From NCBI GenBank assembly GCA_021827985.1, contig JAKATL010000009.1, positions 1 to 64,000 of the forward strand: a DNA stretch of 64,000 bases, written 5' to 3'. The stretch is from a bacterium (GTDB lineage Bacteria > Chloroflexota > Dormibacteria > Aeolococcales > Bog-877). The notes beneath the pieces were generated by a model, which searched no databases, was not told where the DNA came from, and saw only the letters and a list, made by a program, of their open reading frames with translations. Below, piece after piece: positions 32,966-42,515 of this stretch; positions within the stretch are counted from its first letter, which is position 1; every line of letters begins with the position of its first letter. The position numbers and the translations under genes were made by a program.

Positions 32966-34750
32966 TCAAGCCTCCATGTCAGCGCCGGTCCTCAGCGCCA
33001 GGATTTTGCGGTCCAAAGCTTCCAACTCCTGAACCAGCGCTGGGGTATCGCCCTGGCGATGATGTCCCGCCCCGGCCAGCTTCGCTCTGAGCTCCACTCT
33101 CAATGACTCCAAGCCCTCGAGGCGGAGGGCGCGGACGCAGTCCAGGACCGCCTGCTCCAGGGCGTCGTCACCCTCCAGCAGCTCCGGTAGCTCGATCCGG
33201 GCCAGCTGGGCTCTTCGCCGCTCCAGCTCGGCGCCCAGCTGGCCCGCAGGACCTGCTGAGGCCGCCTCGGTGAGGGAACGGAAGAGCTCACGATCCACGG
33301 GATCGGGGAAGTCGCCGGGCACGATGTTGAAACGATCTCGAACCTCCGGGGCGAGGGCTGTCCTGGCACATAGGAGCGCCAGCAGATGGGCAGACGTCCC
33401 CATTCCACTCTTCCCCGCGGGCGGGGGCTCCAAACGCGCCTCCGCCGGGGGCTGTGGTCGCCGCTCCACGTCAGCCAGAATCCGCGACGGGTCGGCCCCC
33501 AGGCGCCTCCCCACCCGATCCGCATAGAGCTCCCGGATGCTGGCCTCGGGGATTCCGGCGAGCACCGGAAGCACTCGGCGCAGAGCCCGTTCCTGGCGCT
33601 CGACCTCTGAGCCTCCGGATACGTCCCCCAGGGCCTGGTCGACCAGAACTTCGTAGGCAGGCGGCGCCCCTTCGACCAGCCGCCGCAGTCCCTCGGGGTC
33701 GGAGCGGCTGAGATCGTCTGGGTCCTTCCCCTCGGGAAGCACGGCCAGCCTGCAGGTGACGCCTGCCGCAGCCAGCAACGAGACCCCGGCACGGGCCGCT
33801 CGCTGCCCCGCCGCATCTCCGTCGAAGCAGAGCACCACCTCGTCCGCCAATCGACGCAGGAGCAGAACCTGGAGCTCGGTCAGCGCGGTTCCCGAGGTGG
33901 ACACCGCGGTGGCGATGCCGGCCCGGTGCGCACCCACCACGTCGAAGTAGCCCTCCATGAGCACCGCTCGCCGCCCGCGAGAGATGGCCTCCCGGGCGAG
34001 GTACAGCCCGAACAGGAGCTTCGACTTGTCGAAGAGCAGCGTTCCCCGAGTGTTCAGATACTTGGGCCGTTCATCCCCCAGGGCCCGGCCGCCGAACCCC
34101 ACCCAGCGGCCCCTCTCATCGCGGAAGGGCACCACCACCCGTCGGTGGAGGAAGTCGCTCAGCCGCTGGCGGTCCCGCCGGACGAGGCCGGCGGCCACGA
34201 GCTCCTCGTCCGTGGCCCCGCGGCGGCGCAGATAGCGCACCAGGTTGTCTCCCTGGGTGCCCTCGGGAGCGTATCCGAGGTGGAAGCGCTCGATGTCCTC
34301 GGCGACCACTCCCCGCCCCGCCAGGAACCGGCGACCCACCTCGCCCACCTGGTGGTGGAGCAAGACCTCGTGGTAAAAGTCGGCGGCCAGTTGGTTGAGT
34401 CGCTGGGCGCCCTCCCGCATCTGACGGTACCGGCGCTCTTTCGGGTCCAGCCCGCGGTCCCCGTCCAGCTCCACCCCGGCCCGGCGGGCCGCCTCCTCCA
34501 GAGCCCCCCGGAAGTCGGTGTGCTCGATCAGCTCCAGGAACTTGAAGAGGTCGCCCCCCAGATGACAGCCGTGGCAGTACCAGGCCTGCTTCTCTGGATT
34601 GACGTAGAAGGAGGGCGTGCGTTCGGTGTGGAACGGGCACAGTCCTTGGTACTCAAGACCGGCGCGCTTGAGCCGGACGTAGCTCCCGACGACGTCCAGC
34701 AGGTTGAGCCGGGATCTGACCTCCTCGACGGCATCCCGGCCGGCGCTCAT
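32966..34750 (-). CDS. dnaG: DNA primase
   Basis: A 594-residue primase that makes RNA primers for replication. The N-terminal zinc finger is [11 protein letters not shown] with [15 protein letters not shown]. The RNA-polymerase core includes FHLGYAPEG, the TOPRIM glutamate [16 protein letters not shown] and the acidic [16 protein letters not shown]. The C-terminal helicase-interaction part (about 430-594) is poorly conserved, as usual. It is immediately followed by rpoD and preceded by an HTH/coiled-coil gene 43 bases upstream, all on the same strand. Confidence 0.95.
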   Translation of the reverse strand: MSAGRDAVEEVRSRLNLLDVVGSYVRLKRAGLEYQGLCPFHTERTPSFYVNPEKQAWYCHGCHLGGDLFKFLELIEHTDFRGALEEAARRAGVELDGDRGLDPKERRYRQMREGAQRLNQLAADFYHEVLLHHQVGEVGRRFLAGRGVVAEDIERFHLGYAPEGTQGDNLVRYLRRRGATDEELVAAGLVRRDRQRLSDFLHRRVVVPFRDERGRWVGFGGRALGDERPKYLNTRGTLLFDKSKLLFGLYLAREAISRGRRAVLMEGYFDVVGAHRAGIATAVSTSGTALTELQVLLLRRLADEVVLCFDGDAAGQRAARAGVSLLAAAGVTCRLAVLPEGKDPDDLSRSDPEGLRRLVEGAPPAYEVLVDQALGDVSGGSEVERQERALRRVLPVLAGIPEASIRELYADRVGRRLGADPSRILADVERRPQPPAEARLEPPPAGKSGMGTSAHLLALLCARTALAPEVRDRFNIVPGDFPDPVDRELFRSLTEAASAGPAGQLGAELERRRAQLARIELPELLEGDDALEQAVLDCVRALRLEGLESLRVELRAKLAGAGHHRQGDTPALVQELEALDRKILALRTGADMEA

Positions 34751-34793
34751 GAGGTCGAAGCCCGGGGCCAGGCCGGCACCGTGAAGGGTTCTG

Positions 34794-35918
34794 TCAGCGG
34801 CCGAAGAGTCCGCGCCGCTTCGGCACCTGCTCCAGCTCCCGCACCCGCTCGCGCAGCTGCAGCACCTCCCTTTCCCGCTCGGCCAGTTCGGCAGCCTGGC
34901 TCTTGCGGGTCTGATCCAGCTCCTGGCGCAGGTCCCGGACCTGCCGCAGCCGCTGTTCCAGCTCCGCCTCGAAACGCAGCCGCTGCTCGGCCTGGATCCG
35001 CTGCTCCAGGGCCCGCTCCCAGCGCTCGAACAACCCAGCTACCAGCTCGCGGGCGTCGATGGTGCCCATGGCGGCCGAGGCGGCCGCAGGAGAGGCGAGA
35101 AGGGTTGAGGGAGGCGCCATCTCCTGCTCGACCGGCGGGGGAGGGGCGGGCTCCGCTACTGAGAAGGGGTCCGCAGTGGCAAAGGGAACCTCCTCCGCGG
35201 CCACCGGCGTCTCCATCGCCCCGAACTGCTCGTCGGTGGCCGGCGCGAACTCCTCCTGGGCCACCTCCTGGAACTCCATTCCCGCGGGGGCAAGCTCCTG
35301 ATCCTGGGCCAGGAACCCCGGCGCTGGGGGCGCGGCGTACGGCTCCTCAAGGGCGGGAGGTCGGAAGCCTGCCACCGGCTCGTCGGAGACGTTGGCCGCA
35401 GCGAAGGGGGAGACGAAGTCCGCCTCGGGGGCCGGGGCGTACGGGCTGACGTCGGGCTCCCCTCCGGCCTCCTGAGGCTCCACCATGGACTCGACCTCAG
35501 CGGCCAACTCCCCCGAGCTGGCGAGCTGCTCATCCTCCCAGGTGGCCGGGTCGGGCCGCCACACCGGCTGATCGTCCGGCTCCGGGGGGGCCGGTGTGGG
35601 TTCCGGGGCCACCTCCCAGGGGCTGGCCGCGGCGTCCTGGCTATCCGCGGGCGCCCAGAGTCCCTGAGTCCCGGACTGGGCGGGCTCCCAGCTCGGCTCG
35701 GGCGTCGGCTCGGGGGCGTAGGCGGGCGGCGCCGGCGGGGCCGAGGGCACTCCTCCCACATCCTCGGCGGCCACCCTCATCTCCAGCTTGCCGTAGCTCT
35801 CCACCCAGTGGACGGGGATGTCGCCGGACTCGATGCGGCGGCGGATCATGTCCGGGGGCAGGGCCATACGCTGGGCTACTTCGTCGATGGTCAAGAACTC
35901 GTCTGGCACCGCTGACAC
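34794..35918 (-). CDS. HTH (MerR/excisionase-like) protein with Pro-rich linker and coiled coil
   Basis: A 374-residue protein of three parts. Residues 7-55 form a helix-turn-helix of the excisionase/MerR kind (LTIDEVAQRMALPPDMIRRR then IESGDIPVHWV). Residues about 60-270 are an acidic, proline- and alanine-rich low-complexity linker. Residues about 285-365 are a strong coiled coil (RIQAEQRLRFEAELEQRLRQ, RELEQ near the end) with a short basic tail KRRGLFGR. It precedes dnaG in the same direction and follows a membrane-protein gene by 7 bases. It may be a DNA-anchoring or division-related protein, but no such role is demonstrated. Confidence 0.7.
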   Translation of the reverse strand: MSAVPDEFLTIDEVAQRMALPPDMIRRRIESGDIPVHWVESYGKLEMRVAAEDVGGVPSAPPAPPAYAPEPTPEPSWEPAQSGTQGLWAPADSQDAAASPWEVAPEPTPAPPEPDDQPVWRPDPATWEDEQLASSGELAAEVESMVEPQEAGGEPDVSPYAPAPEADFVSPFAAANVSDEPVAGFRPPALEEPYAAPPAPGFLAQDQELAPAGMEFQEVAQEEFAPATDEQFGAMETPVAAEEVPFATADPFSVAEPAPPPPVEQEMAPPSTLLASPAAASAAMGTIDARELVAGLFERWERALEQRIQAEQRLRFEAELEQRLRQVRDLRQELDQTRKSQAAELAEREREVLQLRERVRELEQVPKRRGLFGR

Positions 35919-35925
35919 CTCTGAA

Positions 35926-36531
35926 TTAAAGGCCCTTGGACGCTTCCAGGCCCGTGGGGCCGGTACTCGCAGAATTAGACACTCGAACTGCCTGAGGGCC
36001 GGTCTTGACCACCTCGTCCAAAGCCCGCTGCCAGAAGAGCGGCGAGGCCACGGCGAGGCCGAAGAGGGCGCTCAGGACGATCACGGCGTCCACGCTGGCC
36101 CGGCCCTCGGAGCTCCAGTAGTCGTCCTTCAGCCGCAGCCACAGGGCGAACTCATCGAAGGTGAGCGCCACCCCTGCGCCGTACACCGGGGCGAGGCGTC
36201 GGCGCCAGGTGAGGCCGGTGCGCAAAATGCCCAGATAGCCGCACCCGGTGAGGGCCAGGATGCCCCAGACCAGATGGTGGATGTGGAGCTGGCTACCCCC
36301 CTTGCCCCCCAGCTCAACGTTCTTCAGCGGCAGCCAGTTCCCGCGGATTCCGTGGGTGATCACCCGCACGGTCACGAAGGTGGCCAGGAAGGAGGAGAGG
36401 ACCCGGAAGTTGATCTCCTCGTCCGGGCGCTCGGCAGCCGTCTCCCGGTAGCGGGCACGGAGCCGCCCAGGGAGCGATGCCAGAGAGCGCAGGCCCTCAG
36501 TCGTGCTGGCTCGCATGATGGTGGCGATCAT
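35926..36531 (-). CDS. Membrane protein of unknown function
   Basis: A 201-residue protein with four or so hydrophobic segments (FRVLSSFLATFVTVRVITHG, HIHHLVWGILALTGCGYLGI, RRLAPVYGAGVALTFDEFAL, VDAVIVLSALFGLAVASPLF). A conserved-looking HIHHLVWG and FDEFALWLRL lie in the membrane and could bind metal. Start ATG 36531 is assumed; the frame extends upstream without a better signal. It leads the operon that continues with the HTH/coiled-coil gene, dnaG and rpoD. Confidence 0.7.
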   Translation of the reverse strand: MIATIMRASTTEGLRSLASLPGRLRARYRETAAERPDEEINFRVLSSFLATFVTVRVITHGIRGNWLPLKNVELGGKGGSQLHIHHLVWGILALTGCGYLGILRTGLTWRRRLAPVYGAGVALTFDEFALWLRLKDDYWSSEGRASVDAVIVLSALFGLAVASPLFWQRALDEVVKTGPQAVRVSNSASTGPTGLEASKGL

Positions 36532-36684
36532 CGCCGCATGGTACGGCCTTCGCACCCACTTGTAACAGTATCGTGCTTTCGGCGCCGGGGTTGGGGTGTT
36601 CCGGTCCCGATTGGGACAGCCCCCCGCTGGACCCGGTAGATTGGGTGGCGCGGGAGGCTGAGGTCGGCCAGGTGGAGGAAGGTA

Positions 36685-37074
36685 ATGACCAAGGTTCTCT
36701 TCGTGTGCCTGCACAATGCAGGGCGCTCCCAGATGAGCCGAGCGCTCTTCCAGCGCTCCGTCGGCGCTCGGCACCAGGGGGAGTGCGCCGGGACTCAGCC
36801 GGCGGCCGCCATCCACCCCGAGGTGCTCCTCGCCATGGATGAGCTGGGGATCGACCTTCGTAACCGCCGGCCCCAGCTTCTCACCCCAGAACTGGCGGAG
36901 TGGGCCGACATGGTGGTCACCATGGGCTGCGGAGACCAGTGCCCCTACATCCCCGGCCGGGAGTACCGAGACTGGGAACTTCCCGACCCGGCGGGCCGGC
37001 CGCTCGCCGAGGTTCGGAAGGTGCGAGATGAGATCCGGCAGCGGGTGGACCAGCTGGTGGCCGAACTAGGCTAG
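36685..37074 (+). CDS. arsC: Low-molecular-weight phosphatase / arsenate reductase (ArsC) family
   Basis: A 129-residue enzyme. The P-loop is CLHNAGRSQMS (Cys8, CX5R), as in LMW tyrosine phosphatases and thioredoxin-coupled arsenate reductases. Further cysteines in TMGCGDQCPYIPG near residue 80, and the late acid motif WELPDPAGR, favour arsenate reductase over phosphatase. ATG 36685 has GGAGGAAGG 3 bases upstream. No ars operon genes (regulator, pump) are nearby, so the role in arsenate resistance is likely but unproven. Confidence 0.88.
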   Translation: MTKVLFVCLHNAGRSQMSRALFQRSVGARHQGECAGTQPAAAIHPEVLLAMDELGIDLRNRRPQLLTPELAEWADMVVTMGCGDQCPYIPGREYRDWELPDPAGRPLAEVRKVRDEIRQRVDQLVAELG

Positions 37075-37105
37075 GAGTCGGCCGGCACCTCGTCCGGGGC
37101 CGGCC

Positions 37106-37198
37106 TGGCGGGAAGGGAGGGATTCGAACCCTCGGACGAGGTTAACCCCCGTCACCCGCTTAGCAGGCGGGCGCTTTCGGCCACTCAGCCACCTCCCC
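37106..37198 (-). tRNA. tRNA-Ser (GCU)
   Basis: A long-variable-arm cloverleaf. Acceptor GGGGAGG pairs with CCTTCCC, the anticodon loop CTGCTAA gives GCT, and the T arm is GAGGG-TTCGAAT-CCCTC. Discriminator G and CCA are encoded. Confidence 0.95.
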
Positions 37199-37250
37199 AT
37201 GCGGGGTCAGCTTGCGAGTATAGGCCGCCGCCCGCATCTCCTCGGGATGG

Positions 37251-37802
37251 TCAGCCCAGCCCCAGCTCCCCGGCGATCGGGGTGAGGGCGCCCACGACCA
37301 GCTCGACCAGCTCCTCCAGTGGAACTCCCAGCTCCGAGCTTCCCTGACTGATGTCGTCCCGGCTCACCGTGCGGGCGAAGGACTTGTCCTTCAGCTTCTT
37401 GGCCACCGAGGCCGCGCGGACCCGCGCCACCTCGCGCCCGGGCTGGACCATGGCCACGGCCATCACGAATCCGGTCAGCTCGTCCAGAGCGAATAGCCAG
37501 CGCGCCATCTCCGTCTCCCGGGGTACCCCGCTGAAGTTGGCGTGCCCCTGGATCGCCAGCACCACCTCCTGCGGATAGCCATGCCCCTCCAGAACCGTCC
37601 TTCCCCAGAACGGGTGCTCATCGGGGTGGGCCTCGTAGTCGAAGTCATGGAGGAGGCCGGTGATGCCCCAGAGCTCGGGGTCCCCTCCGGCCCGGGCGGC
37701 GGCCGAGCGCATGACCGCCTCCACCGCCAGGCCGTGGCGTCTCAGGCTGTCCGTCTTCGTGTGCTCGTGGAGGGTGGCGAGGGCGTCGCTGCGGTTGGGC
37801 AT
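37251..37802 (-). CDS. HD-domain metal-dependent hydrolase
   Basis: A 183-residue protein of the HDIG group. It begins MPNRSDALATLHEHTKTDSL, with RRHGLAVEAVM (first His), WGITGLLHDFDYEAHPDEHP (HD pair) and a later VVLAIQGHANFSGVP (His). Such proteins are phosphohydrolases of unknown nucleotide or small-molecule specificity. ATG 37802 is chosen because relatives start at this point; an upstream GTG at 37838 would add 12 residues. Not operonic. Confidence 0.85.
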   Translation of the reverse strand: MPNRSDALATLHEHTKTDSLRRHGLAVEAVMRSAAARAGGDPELWGITGLLHDFDYEAHPDEHPFWGRTVLEGHGYPQEVVLAIQGHANFSGVPRETEMARWLFALDELTGFVMAVAMVQPGREVARVRAASVAKKLKDKSFARTVSRDDISQGSSELGVPLEELVELVVGALTPIAGELGLG

Positions 37803-38080
37803 CTTCGGATGGTTGCAGAGCCGGTCCGGCGATCGCAACCCAAGGACCGCCCGATGGTCGATGTCCCCCCGGCCCCGCGACCTCCCGGGCCATGGTGCCC
37901 CCCGCCGCTCGCCGGCGTCAGGGAAGATTCAGCCACAGCTGGAGCGACATCCCCCGCGCGTCACCCGTAGACGCGGCGCCCGACCCGGCGTCTCTCGAGG
38001 CGCGGCGGTCAGTAATCGAGGATCCACGGGATGGCGGGCGCTCCACCGGGGTGGTGATCCGCAGCTGCTAACCTCATCCG

Positions 38081-39313
38081 GTGGCGAGTCCGGAGACGGG
38101 GGGCCGAGTCTTCGCCGACCTGATGCGGCTGGCGGAGGTGGTGGAGCCGGGCCAGCCAGGGTGGACCAGGCGGGTCTTCTCACCCGAGTACCTAAGGTCC
38201 CGAGAGCTGGTCTGGGAGCTGATGGATTGGGCCGGCCTGGAGGTGCGCCGCGACCCGGCGGGAAACCTCATCGGCACCCTCGAGGGAAGGGATGCACAGC
38301 TGCCGGCGCTCATCTTGGGATCGCACACCGACACCGTGGCCGGCGGGGGGCGGTTCGACGGCCCCTGCGGGGTGTTGGCTGCGATCGAGGTGGTCCGAAG
38401 GATCAAGGAAGGGGGCGGAAGACCCCGGCGGACCATTTGGGTCGTGGACTTCCTCGGCGAGGAGCCCAACGATTTCGGGATCAGCTGTGTCGGCAGCCGA
38501 GCCGTGGCCGGTCACCTCTCCCGGGAGCACCTTCAACTCGTGGATAGAAGTGGTCGGACGCTGGCTGAGGCTCTGGCCAAGATGGGCGGCGACCCCGAGC
38601 GGATCACCGGGGCCCGCTGGCCTCAGGGCACCGCATCGGCCTATCTGGAGCTGCATGTGGAGCAGGGTTCGCGGCTCGAGGAGGCCGCCAGGGGGCTGGC
38701 GGTGGTGAGCGCCATCGCCGGGATCCACCGGGCCGAGATCCGGCTGGAGGGCCGCGCCGACCATGCCGGAACCACCCCGATGGACCGGCGCAGTGACGCC
38801 CTGCTGGCCGCGGCGGAGGTGAGCCTTCAGGTGGAGCGGCTCGGCCGAAGGGAGGGGCGCGGTGTCGCCACGGTGGGCCGGCTGGAGCTGGAGCCCAACT
38901 CTCCCAACGTCGTCGCCGAGCGGGCGACCCTGATCGCCGAATACCGCAGTGGCGATGCCGCCTGGCTCGCCAGCACCGATGACCTCCTCCAAGAGGTGGT
39001 GGAGAGGACCGCGGCCGGGAGGGGAGTCGGGGGAAGGCTCATCTGGCTCTCCCGGGAGGAGCCCACCACATGCGCCGAGGAGCTTCGCTCGGTGTTGCTG
39101 GAATCCGCCCGGGAGATCGGCGAGGAGCCGCTTGAGCTGCCGTCATGGGCCGGGCACGATGCGGTCCAGGTGGCCGCGGTGTGTCCGGTGGCCATGCTCT
39201 TCGTACCTTCGCGGGGGGGGCGCAGCCATTGCCCTGAGGAGTGGACAGACCCCGAGCAGGTGGAGGTGGGCACCCGGGCGCTCGCGGCGGCGGTGACCCG
39301 GCTCGCGGTCTAG
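38081..39313 (+). CDS. M20-family amidohydrolase (N-carbamoyl amino acid / allantoate type)
   Basis: A 410-residue Zn-dependent amidohydrolase of the hydantoinase/carbamoylase family. Metal ligands are in LILGSHTDTVAGGGRFDG (His, Asp), FLGEEPNDFGISCVGSRA (Glu), and LELHVEQG (His). The dimerisation domain has GRADHAGTTPMDRRSDAL, and the C-terminus SWAGHDAVQVA and SRGGRSHCPEE carry further conserved histidines. It probably hydrolyses N-carbamoyl amino acids, allantoate or ureidoglycolate. Start GTG 38081 fits the family length. It overlaps the next gene (convergent, minus strand) at its stop. Confidence 0.9.
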   Translation: MASPETGGRVFADLMRLAEVVEPGQPGWTRRVFSPEYLRSRELVWELMDWAGLEVRRDPAGNLIGTLEGRDAQLPALILGSHTDTVAGGGRFDGPCGVLAAIEVVRRIKEGGGRPRRTIWVVDFLGEEPNDFGISCVGSRAVAGHLSREHLQLVDRSGRTLAEALAKMGGDPERITGARWPQGTASAYLELHVEQGSRLEEAARGLAVVSAIAGIHRAEIRLEGRADHAGTTPMDRRSDALLAAAEVSLQVERLGRREGRGVATVGRLELEPNSPNVVAERATLIAEYRSGDAAWLASTDDLLQEVVERTAAGRGVGGRLIWLSREEPTTCAEELRSVLLESAREIGEEPLELPSWAGHDAVQVAAVCPVAMLFVPSRGGRSHCPEEWTDPEQVEVGTRALAAAVTRLAV

Positions 39314-39699
39314 GAGCCTCCCCCGGGCCTCACCCGGTAGAGCCGGTGGCTCCCTGAGTCCAGCATCCAGGCCAGCGCCTCCGCGGTGGCCGCACCCGCC
39401 AGGCCGAACCGGTCCAGAAGCAGCGGTTCGTCGTCCCTCGCATCGTCCAGGGTCAGCTGCTCGACCGTCCCCTCCACCATCTCCCGGCCGGCCTGCACCC
39501 GGACCCAGGGGTCGGACTCCCACCTCCGCGCCTTGAGACTGAAGCTGGGGGTGAGCAGGTAGAGCGTCCCGTGTGGTGTCAGGGCGAACCACATCCGCGC
39601 CCTGCCCTCCCCCGAGCTGTCCCGGGAGCTCACCACCACCGTGTCCCTCTCCCTGAGGGCAGCCTGGAGGGCGGGCGGTAGCTGCGCGGGCTCAGGCAA
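39310..39699 (-). CDS. Pyridoxamine-5'-phosphate-oxidase-like small protein
   Basis: A 129-residue protein that starts at TTG 39699, overlapping the stop of the upstream methyltransferase. The segment LRERDTVVVSSRDSSGEGRA then MWFALTPHGTLYLLTPSF resembles the FMN-binding strands of small pyridoxamine-phosphate-oxidase-like proteins, followed by WVRVQAGREMVEGTVEQLTL. The match is structural in style rather than by fixed motifs, so the call is tentative. Coupling to a methyltransferase gene suggests co-expression. Confidence 0.55.
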   Translation of the reverse strand: MPEPAQLPPALQAALRERDTVVVSSRDSSGEGRARMWFALTPHGTLYLLTPSFSLKARRWESDPWVRVQAGREMVEGTVEQLTLDDARDDEPLLLDRFGLAGAATAEALAWMLDSGSHRLYRVRPGGGS

Positions 39700-40453
39700 C
39701 GGCCCGCGCCAGGAACAGGTCGGTGTGGTATGGGAGGCGGACTTCCTCAAGCCCCGGCAAGCGGCTGCTCCAGATGCTCTGAAGCTCGGCCCGGATCCGG
39801 CGGTGCACCTCCGGCGGCTGGCAAGCCACGTAGCTGATGGAAAGCACCCGGTCCTCCAAGCCTTCACGGCTGGCGGCCACCCAGTGGGGGAAGCGGCGGT
39901 GGGTCAGCTCCCCGAATCCGCTGCCCGCCGAGAGTGCGGAGCGCCACCGGTCACCCTCGTGGGTCGGCTCGTCGACCCTTAGCGGTTCGATGAGCTCGGC
40001 GACCGCCTGCCAGACGGGATGCCCCTGGTCCCTCCGGTTCCAGACCAGGACCAGCCAGCCGCGAGGGCGCAATACGCGGCGGATCTCCTGGACAGCCTCG
40101 CGAGTGGCGAACCAATGGAACGACTGGGCCGCCAGGACCGCCTCAGCCCGGCCTTGCGGCAGGCCGGTGGCGTCGGCGCAAGCCTCTACGACCTGGACCT
40201 CCGGGAGCCGGGCCGAGAGCTCCGCCGCCATCTGCGCCACCGGCTCCACGGCGATCACCTGGAGGCCGCGCACCACCAGGTCTGAGGTTAGCTTGCCGGT
40301 GCCAGCTCCCAGCTCCACCACCGCGGCCCCGTGGCCAACCCCCACCTCGCCCAGTGCCCACTCGATCGCCTCCGCCGGGTATCCCGGGCGCGCCCGCTGG
40401 TACCGTCTGGTGTCGACCGCAAAGCCTTGGGCGGCGCTCGGATGGAGGGGCAC
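39692..40453 (-). CDS. Class I SAM-dependent methyltransferase
   Basis: A 253-residue methyltransferase of the UbiE/Coq5-like type. It opens AAQGFAVDTRRYQRARPGYP, motif I is VVELGAGTGKLTSDLVVRG, VIAVEPVAQMAAELSARL is the post-I acidic strand, then AVLAAQSFHWFATREAVQEI and LRPRGWLVLVWNRRD. This pattern is common in small-molecule methyltransferases of unknown substrate. Start ATG 40453. It overlaps the following PNPOx-like gene by 8 bases. Confidence 0.9.
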   Translation of the reverse strand: MPLHPSAAQGFAVDTRRYQRARPGYPAEAIEWALGEVGVGHGAAVVELGAGTGKLTSDLVVRGLQVIAVEPVAQMAAELSARLPEVQVVEACADATGLPQGRAEAVLAAQSFHWFATREAVQEIRRVLRPRGWLVLVWNRRDQGHPVWQAVAELIEPLRVDEPTHEGDRWRSALSAGSGFGELTHRRFPHWVAASREGLEDRVLSISYVACQPPEVHRRIRAELQSIWSSRLPGLEEVRLPYHTDLFLARAVA

Positions 40454-40531
40454 CGCTCCATGGTAGGCGGCACTGACGCGCCGAACTCGGCAGCCCGGTA
40501 GGAAGAACGGCGGCCCCCGGGCCGTCCTGAA

Positions 40532-40609
40532 TGGCGACCCCGAGCGGATTCGAACCGCCGATCTCCACCTTGACAGGGTGGCGTGTTGGGCCAGCTACAC
40601 CACGGGGCC
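40532..40609 (-). tRNA. tRNA-Asp (GUC)
   Basis: The cloverleaf is good: acceptor GGCCCCG with CGGGGTC, anticodon loop CTGTCAA (GTC), and T arm GCGG-TTCGAAT-CCGC. Discriminator G and CCA are encoded. Confidence 0.93.
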
Positions 40610-40738
40610 ATCGGATTCCCCCTGCGGCGGACACGTCTCGCCCCAGGAAGCCTGGCGATTATACGTCTCCGCTTCGATGGGCCCGACCGCCCGGTAAGAT
40701 GGGGCCAGTTCACACAGTTCCGGGAGGGGACCCCTGGC

Positions 40739-41518
40739 GTGAAGGTGGCGGTGTTCGTCAAGCAGATCCCGGACCCTACGGGCGTGGGCCGGCTCGACCC
40801 TTTGACCCACCTACTGGTGCGCGACGGGACGGAGCTGGTGCTGGACCCCGGCGATGCCAACGGGGTGGAGGCTGCCCTCCGGGTCGTGGAGGCCAGCGGC
40901 GGTGAGGTGGTTGCCATAACCATGGGCGGCGAGCGGGCCGCCGAGGTGCTCCGCAAGGCGATGGCCATGGGAGCTGGCTCGGCAATTCACGTCGCCGACG
41001 ACCGGCTTCGAGGCTCGGACGCCCTGGCTACCGCCCGGGTCCTGGCGGCGGCGGTGGCGCGGTCCGGATGCGAGCTGGTGGTGGCGGGCACCGAGTCCAC
41101 CGACGGCTACACCGGTACGGTCCCGGCGGCGGTGGCTGAGCTGCTGGGGTGGCCCGCCCTGACGTTCGCCAAGGTGCTCGAGGTGGACTCGGGCACGGTG
41201 CGGATCCAGCGACAGACACCAGCTGGGCACGACGTTGTGGAGGCCCCCCTGCCCGCCGTGGTCACCGTCACCGGGGCCATCAACGAGCCCAGATACCCCA
41301 GCCTACGTGGGATCATGGCCGCCAAGAGCAAGCCCCTGGAGCAGCTCTCCTTGGATGACTTGGGCGTTCCCCCGGACGAGGTCGGGCTGGCGGCGGCAGG
41401 GCAGGAGGTCATCTCCGCCGCGCCCGCTCCTGAGCGAGCCGCCGGCGAGCTGATCGAGGACGACGGCTCGGCCGCTCGACGGATCGCCGACTACCTCGCC
41501 GAACTCAAGGTGATCTGA
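40739..41518 (+). CDS. etfB: Electron transfer flavoprotein, beta subunit
   Basis: A 259-residue EtfB that starts VKVAVFVKQIPDP at GTG 40739 with GGGAGGGGA about 9 bases upstream. The family region LDPGDANGVEAALRV, VVAITMGGERAAEVLRKAMA, and the AMP-site/signature VVAGTESTDGYTGTVPAAVA with VTVTGAINEPRYPSLRGIM are present. With EtfA it carries electrons from acyl-CoA and other flavin dehydrogenases to the quinone pool. etfA begins one base past its stop. There is no bifurcating-ETF marker that I can identify. Confidence 0.94.
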   Translation: MKVAVFVKQIPDPTGVGRLDPLTHLLVRDGTELVLDPGDANGVEAALRVVEASGGEVVAITMGGERAAEVLRKAMAMGAGSAIHVADDRLRGSDALATARVLAAAVARSGCELVVAGTESTDGYTGTVPAAVAELLGWPALTFAKVLEVDSGTVRIQRQTPAGHDVVEAPLPAVVTVTGAINEPRYPSLRGIMAAKSKPLEQLSLDDLGVPPDEVGLAAAGQEVISAAPAPERAAGELIEDDGSAARRIADYLAELKVI

Positions 41519-41519
41519 G

Positions 41520-42485
41520 ATGGGGCTGATCCTGGTCGTGGCGGAGGTGGCCGGCGGCTCGCCGACCCCGCTCACCCTGGAGCTGGTGAGCCACGGTCGG
41601 ACGCTCGGAGACGAAGTGGCGGTTGTCGTCCTGGACCCGGAGGCGGACGCGGTCCTGCCGGCGCTGGGGGCGCACGGCGCCTCACAGGCTTATGTGGGCC
41701 GCGAGACGGCATACCGGGAGCACCTCGGCCAGCCAGCCGCCCAGGTGGTGTCCGCCCTGGTGGACCGCCTACACCCTGACCTGGTGCTCTTTCCCGGCAC
41801 GCAGGAGGGACGCGATCTCGCCGCCAGGGTGAGTGCCCGACTTGGGCTGCCGGTCCTGGCCAACGCGATCGAAGTGACCAAGGAAGGAGACGCCTTCCTG
41901 GTCCGCACGGCGATCTTCGGCGCCACGGTGGACGTAGTCACGCGGACCAGGTCGCGCTCGCCCCTCGTGCTGGTCCGCCCCAAGTCCTTCACTGCCACAG
42001 CTAGCGGAGGACCCCAGCCGGTGACGGAGGTCCTCCCGCTGCCCGCTGAGGCGCCTCTCGGGGCGCGGCGGCTGGAGTCCGTGGTCGCCCCCAGCGCCGG
42101 CCCCGGGCTGGAGGAGGCGAAAGTCGTGGTGAGCGGCGGGCGGGGAATGCAGGAGGCGGCCAACTTCGAGGTTCTGGAGCACCTGGCCCGGCAGCTCGGG
42201 GGGGCGGTGGGCGCCAGCCGGGCAGTCGTGGATGCAGGATGGGTCCCGTACGCGCTGCAGGTCGGGCAGACCGGAAAGACAGTCAAGCCGGACGTCTACA
42301 TCGCCTGCGGGATCAGCGGGGCCATGCAGCACCTGGTGGGGATGAAGGGCAGCAGTCACATCGTGGCCATCAACAAGGATCCGGACGCACCCATCTTTAA
42401 GCTCAGCGACCTCGGCGTGGTCGGCGACGCGCTAAAGGTGGTGCCTGCCCTCATCGAGGAGCTGAGGGCGCGAGGTCTCAGGTGA
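41520..42485 (+). CDS. etfA: Electron transfer flavoprotein, alpha subunit
   Basis: A 321-residue EtfA. The C-terminal FAD domain has the diagnostic VVVSGGRGMQEAANFEVLEH, SRAVVDAGWVPYALQVGQTG and then KTVKPDVYIACGISGAMQHL with INKDPDAPIFKLSD. The N-terminal half resembles an ETF beta-like fold (LFPGTQEGRDLAARVSARLG). It forms a heterodimer with EtfB, coded one base upstream. ATG 41520 lies within TGAGATG. Confidence 0.95.
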   Translation: MGLILVVAEVAGGSPTPLTLELVSHGRTLGDEVAVVVLDPEADAVLPALGAHGASQAYVGRETAYREHLGQPAAQVVSALVDRLHPDLVLFPGTQEGRDLAARVSARLGLPVLANAIEVTKEGDAFLVRTAIFGATVDVVTRTRSRSPLVLVRPKSFTATASGGPQPVTEVLPLPAEAPLGARRLESVVAPSAGPGLEEAKVVVSGGRGMQEAANFEVLEHLARQLGGAVGASRAVVDAGWVPYALQVGQTGKTVKPDVYIACGISGAMQHLVGMKGSSHIVAINKDPDAPIFKLSDLGVVGDALKVVPALIEELRARGLR

Positions 42486-42515
42486 GGCCCCGGCCGACTT
42501 CGCGGGCCGACTGAG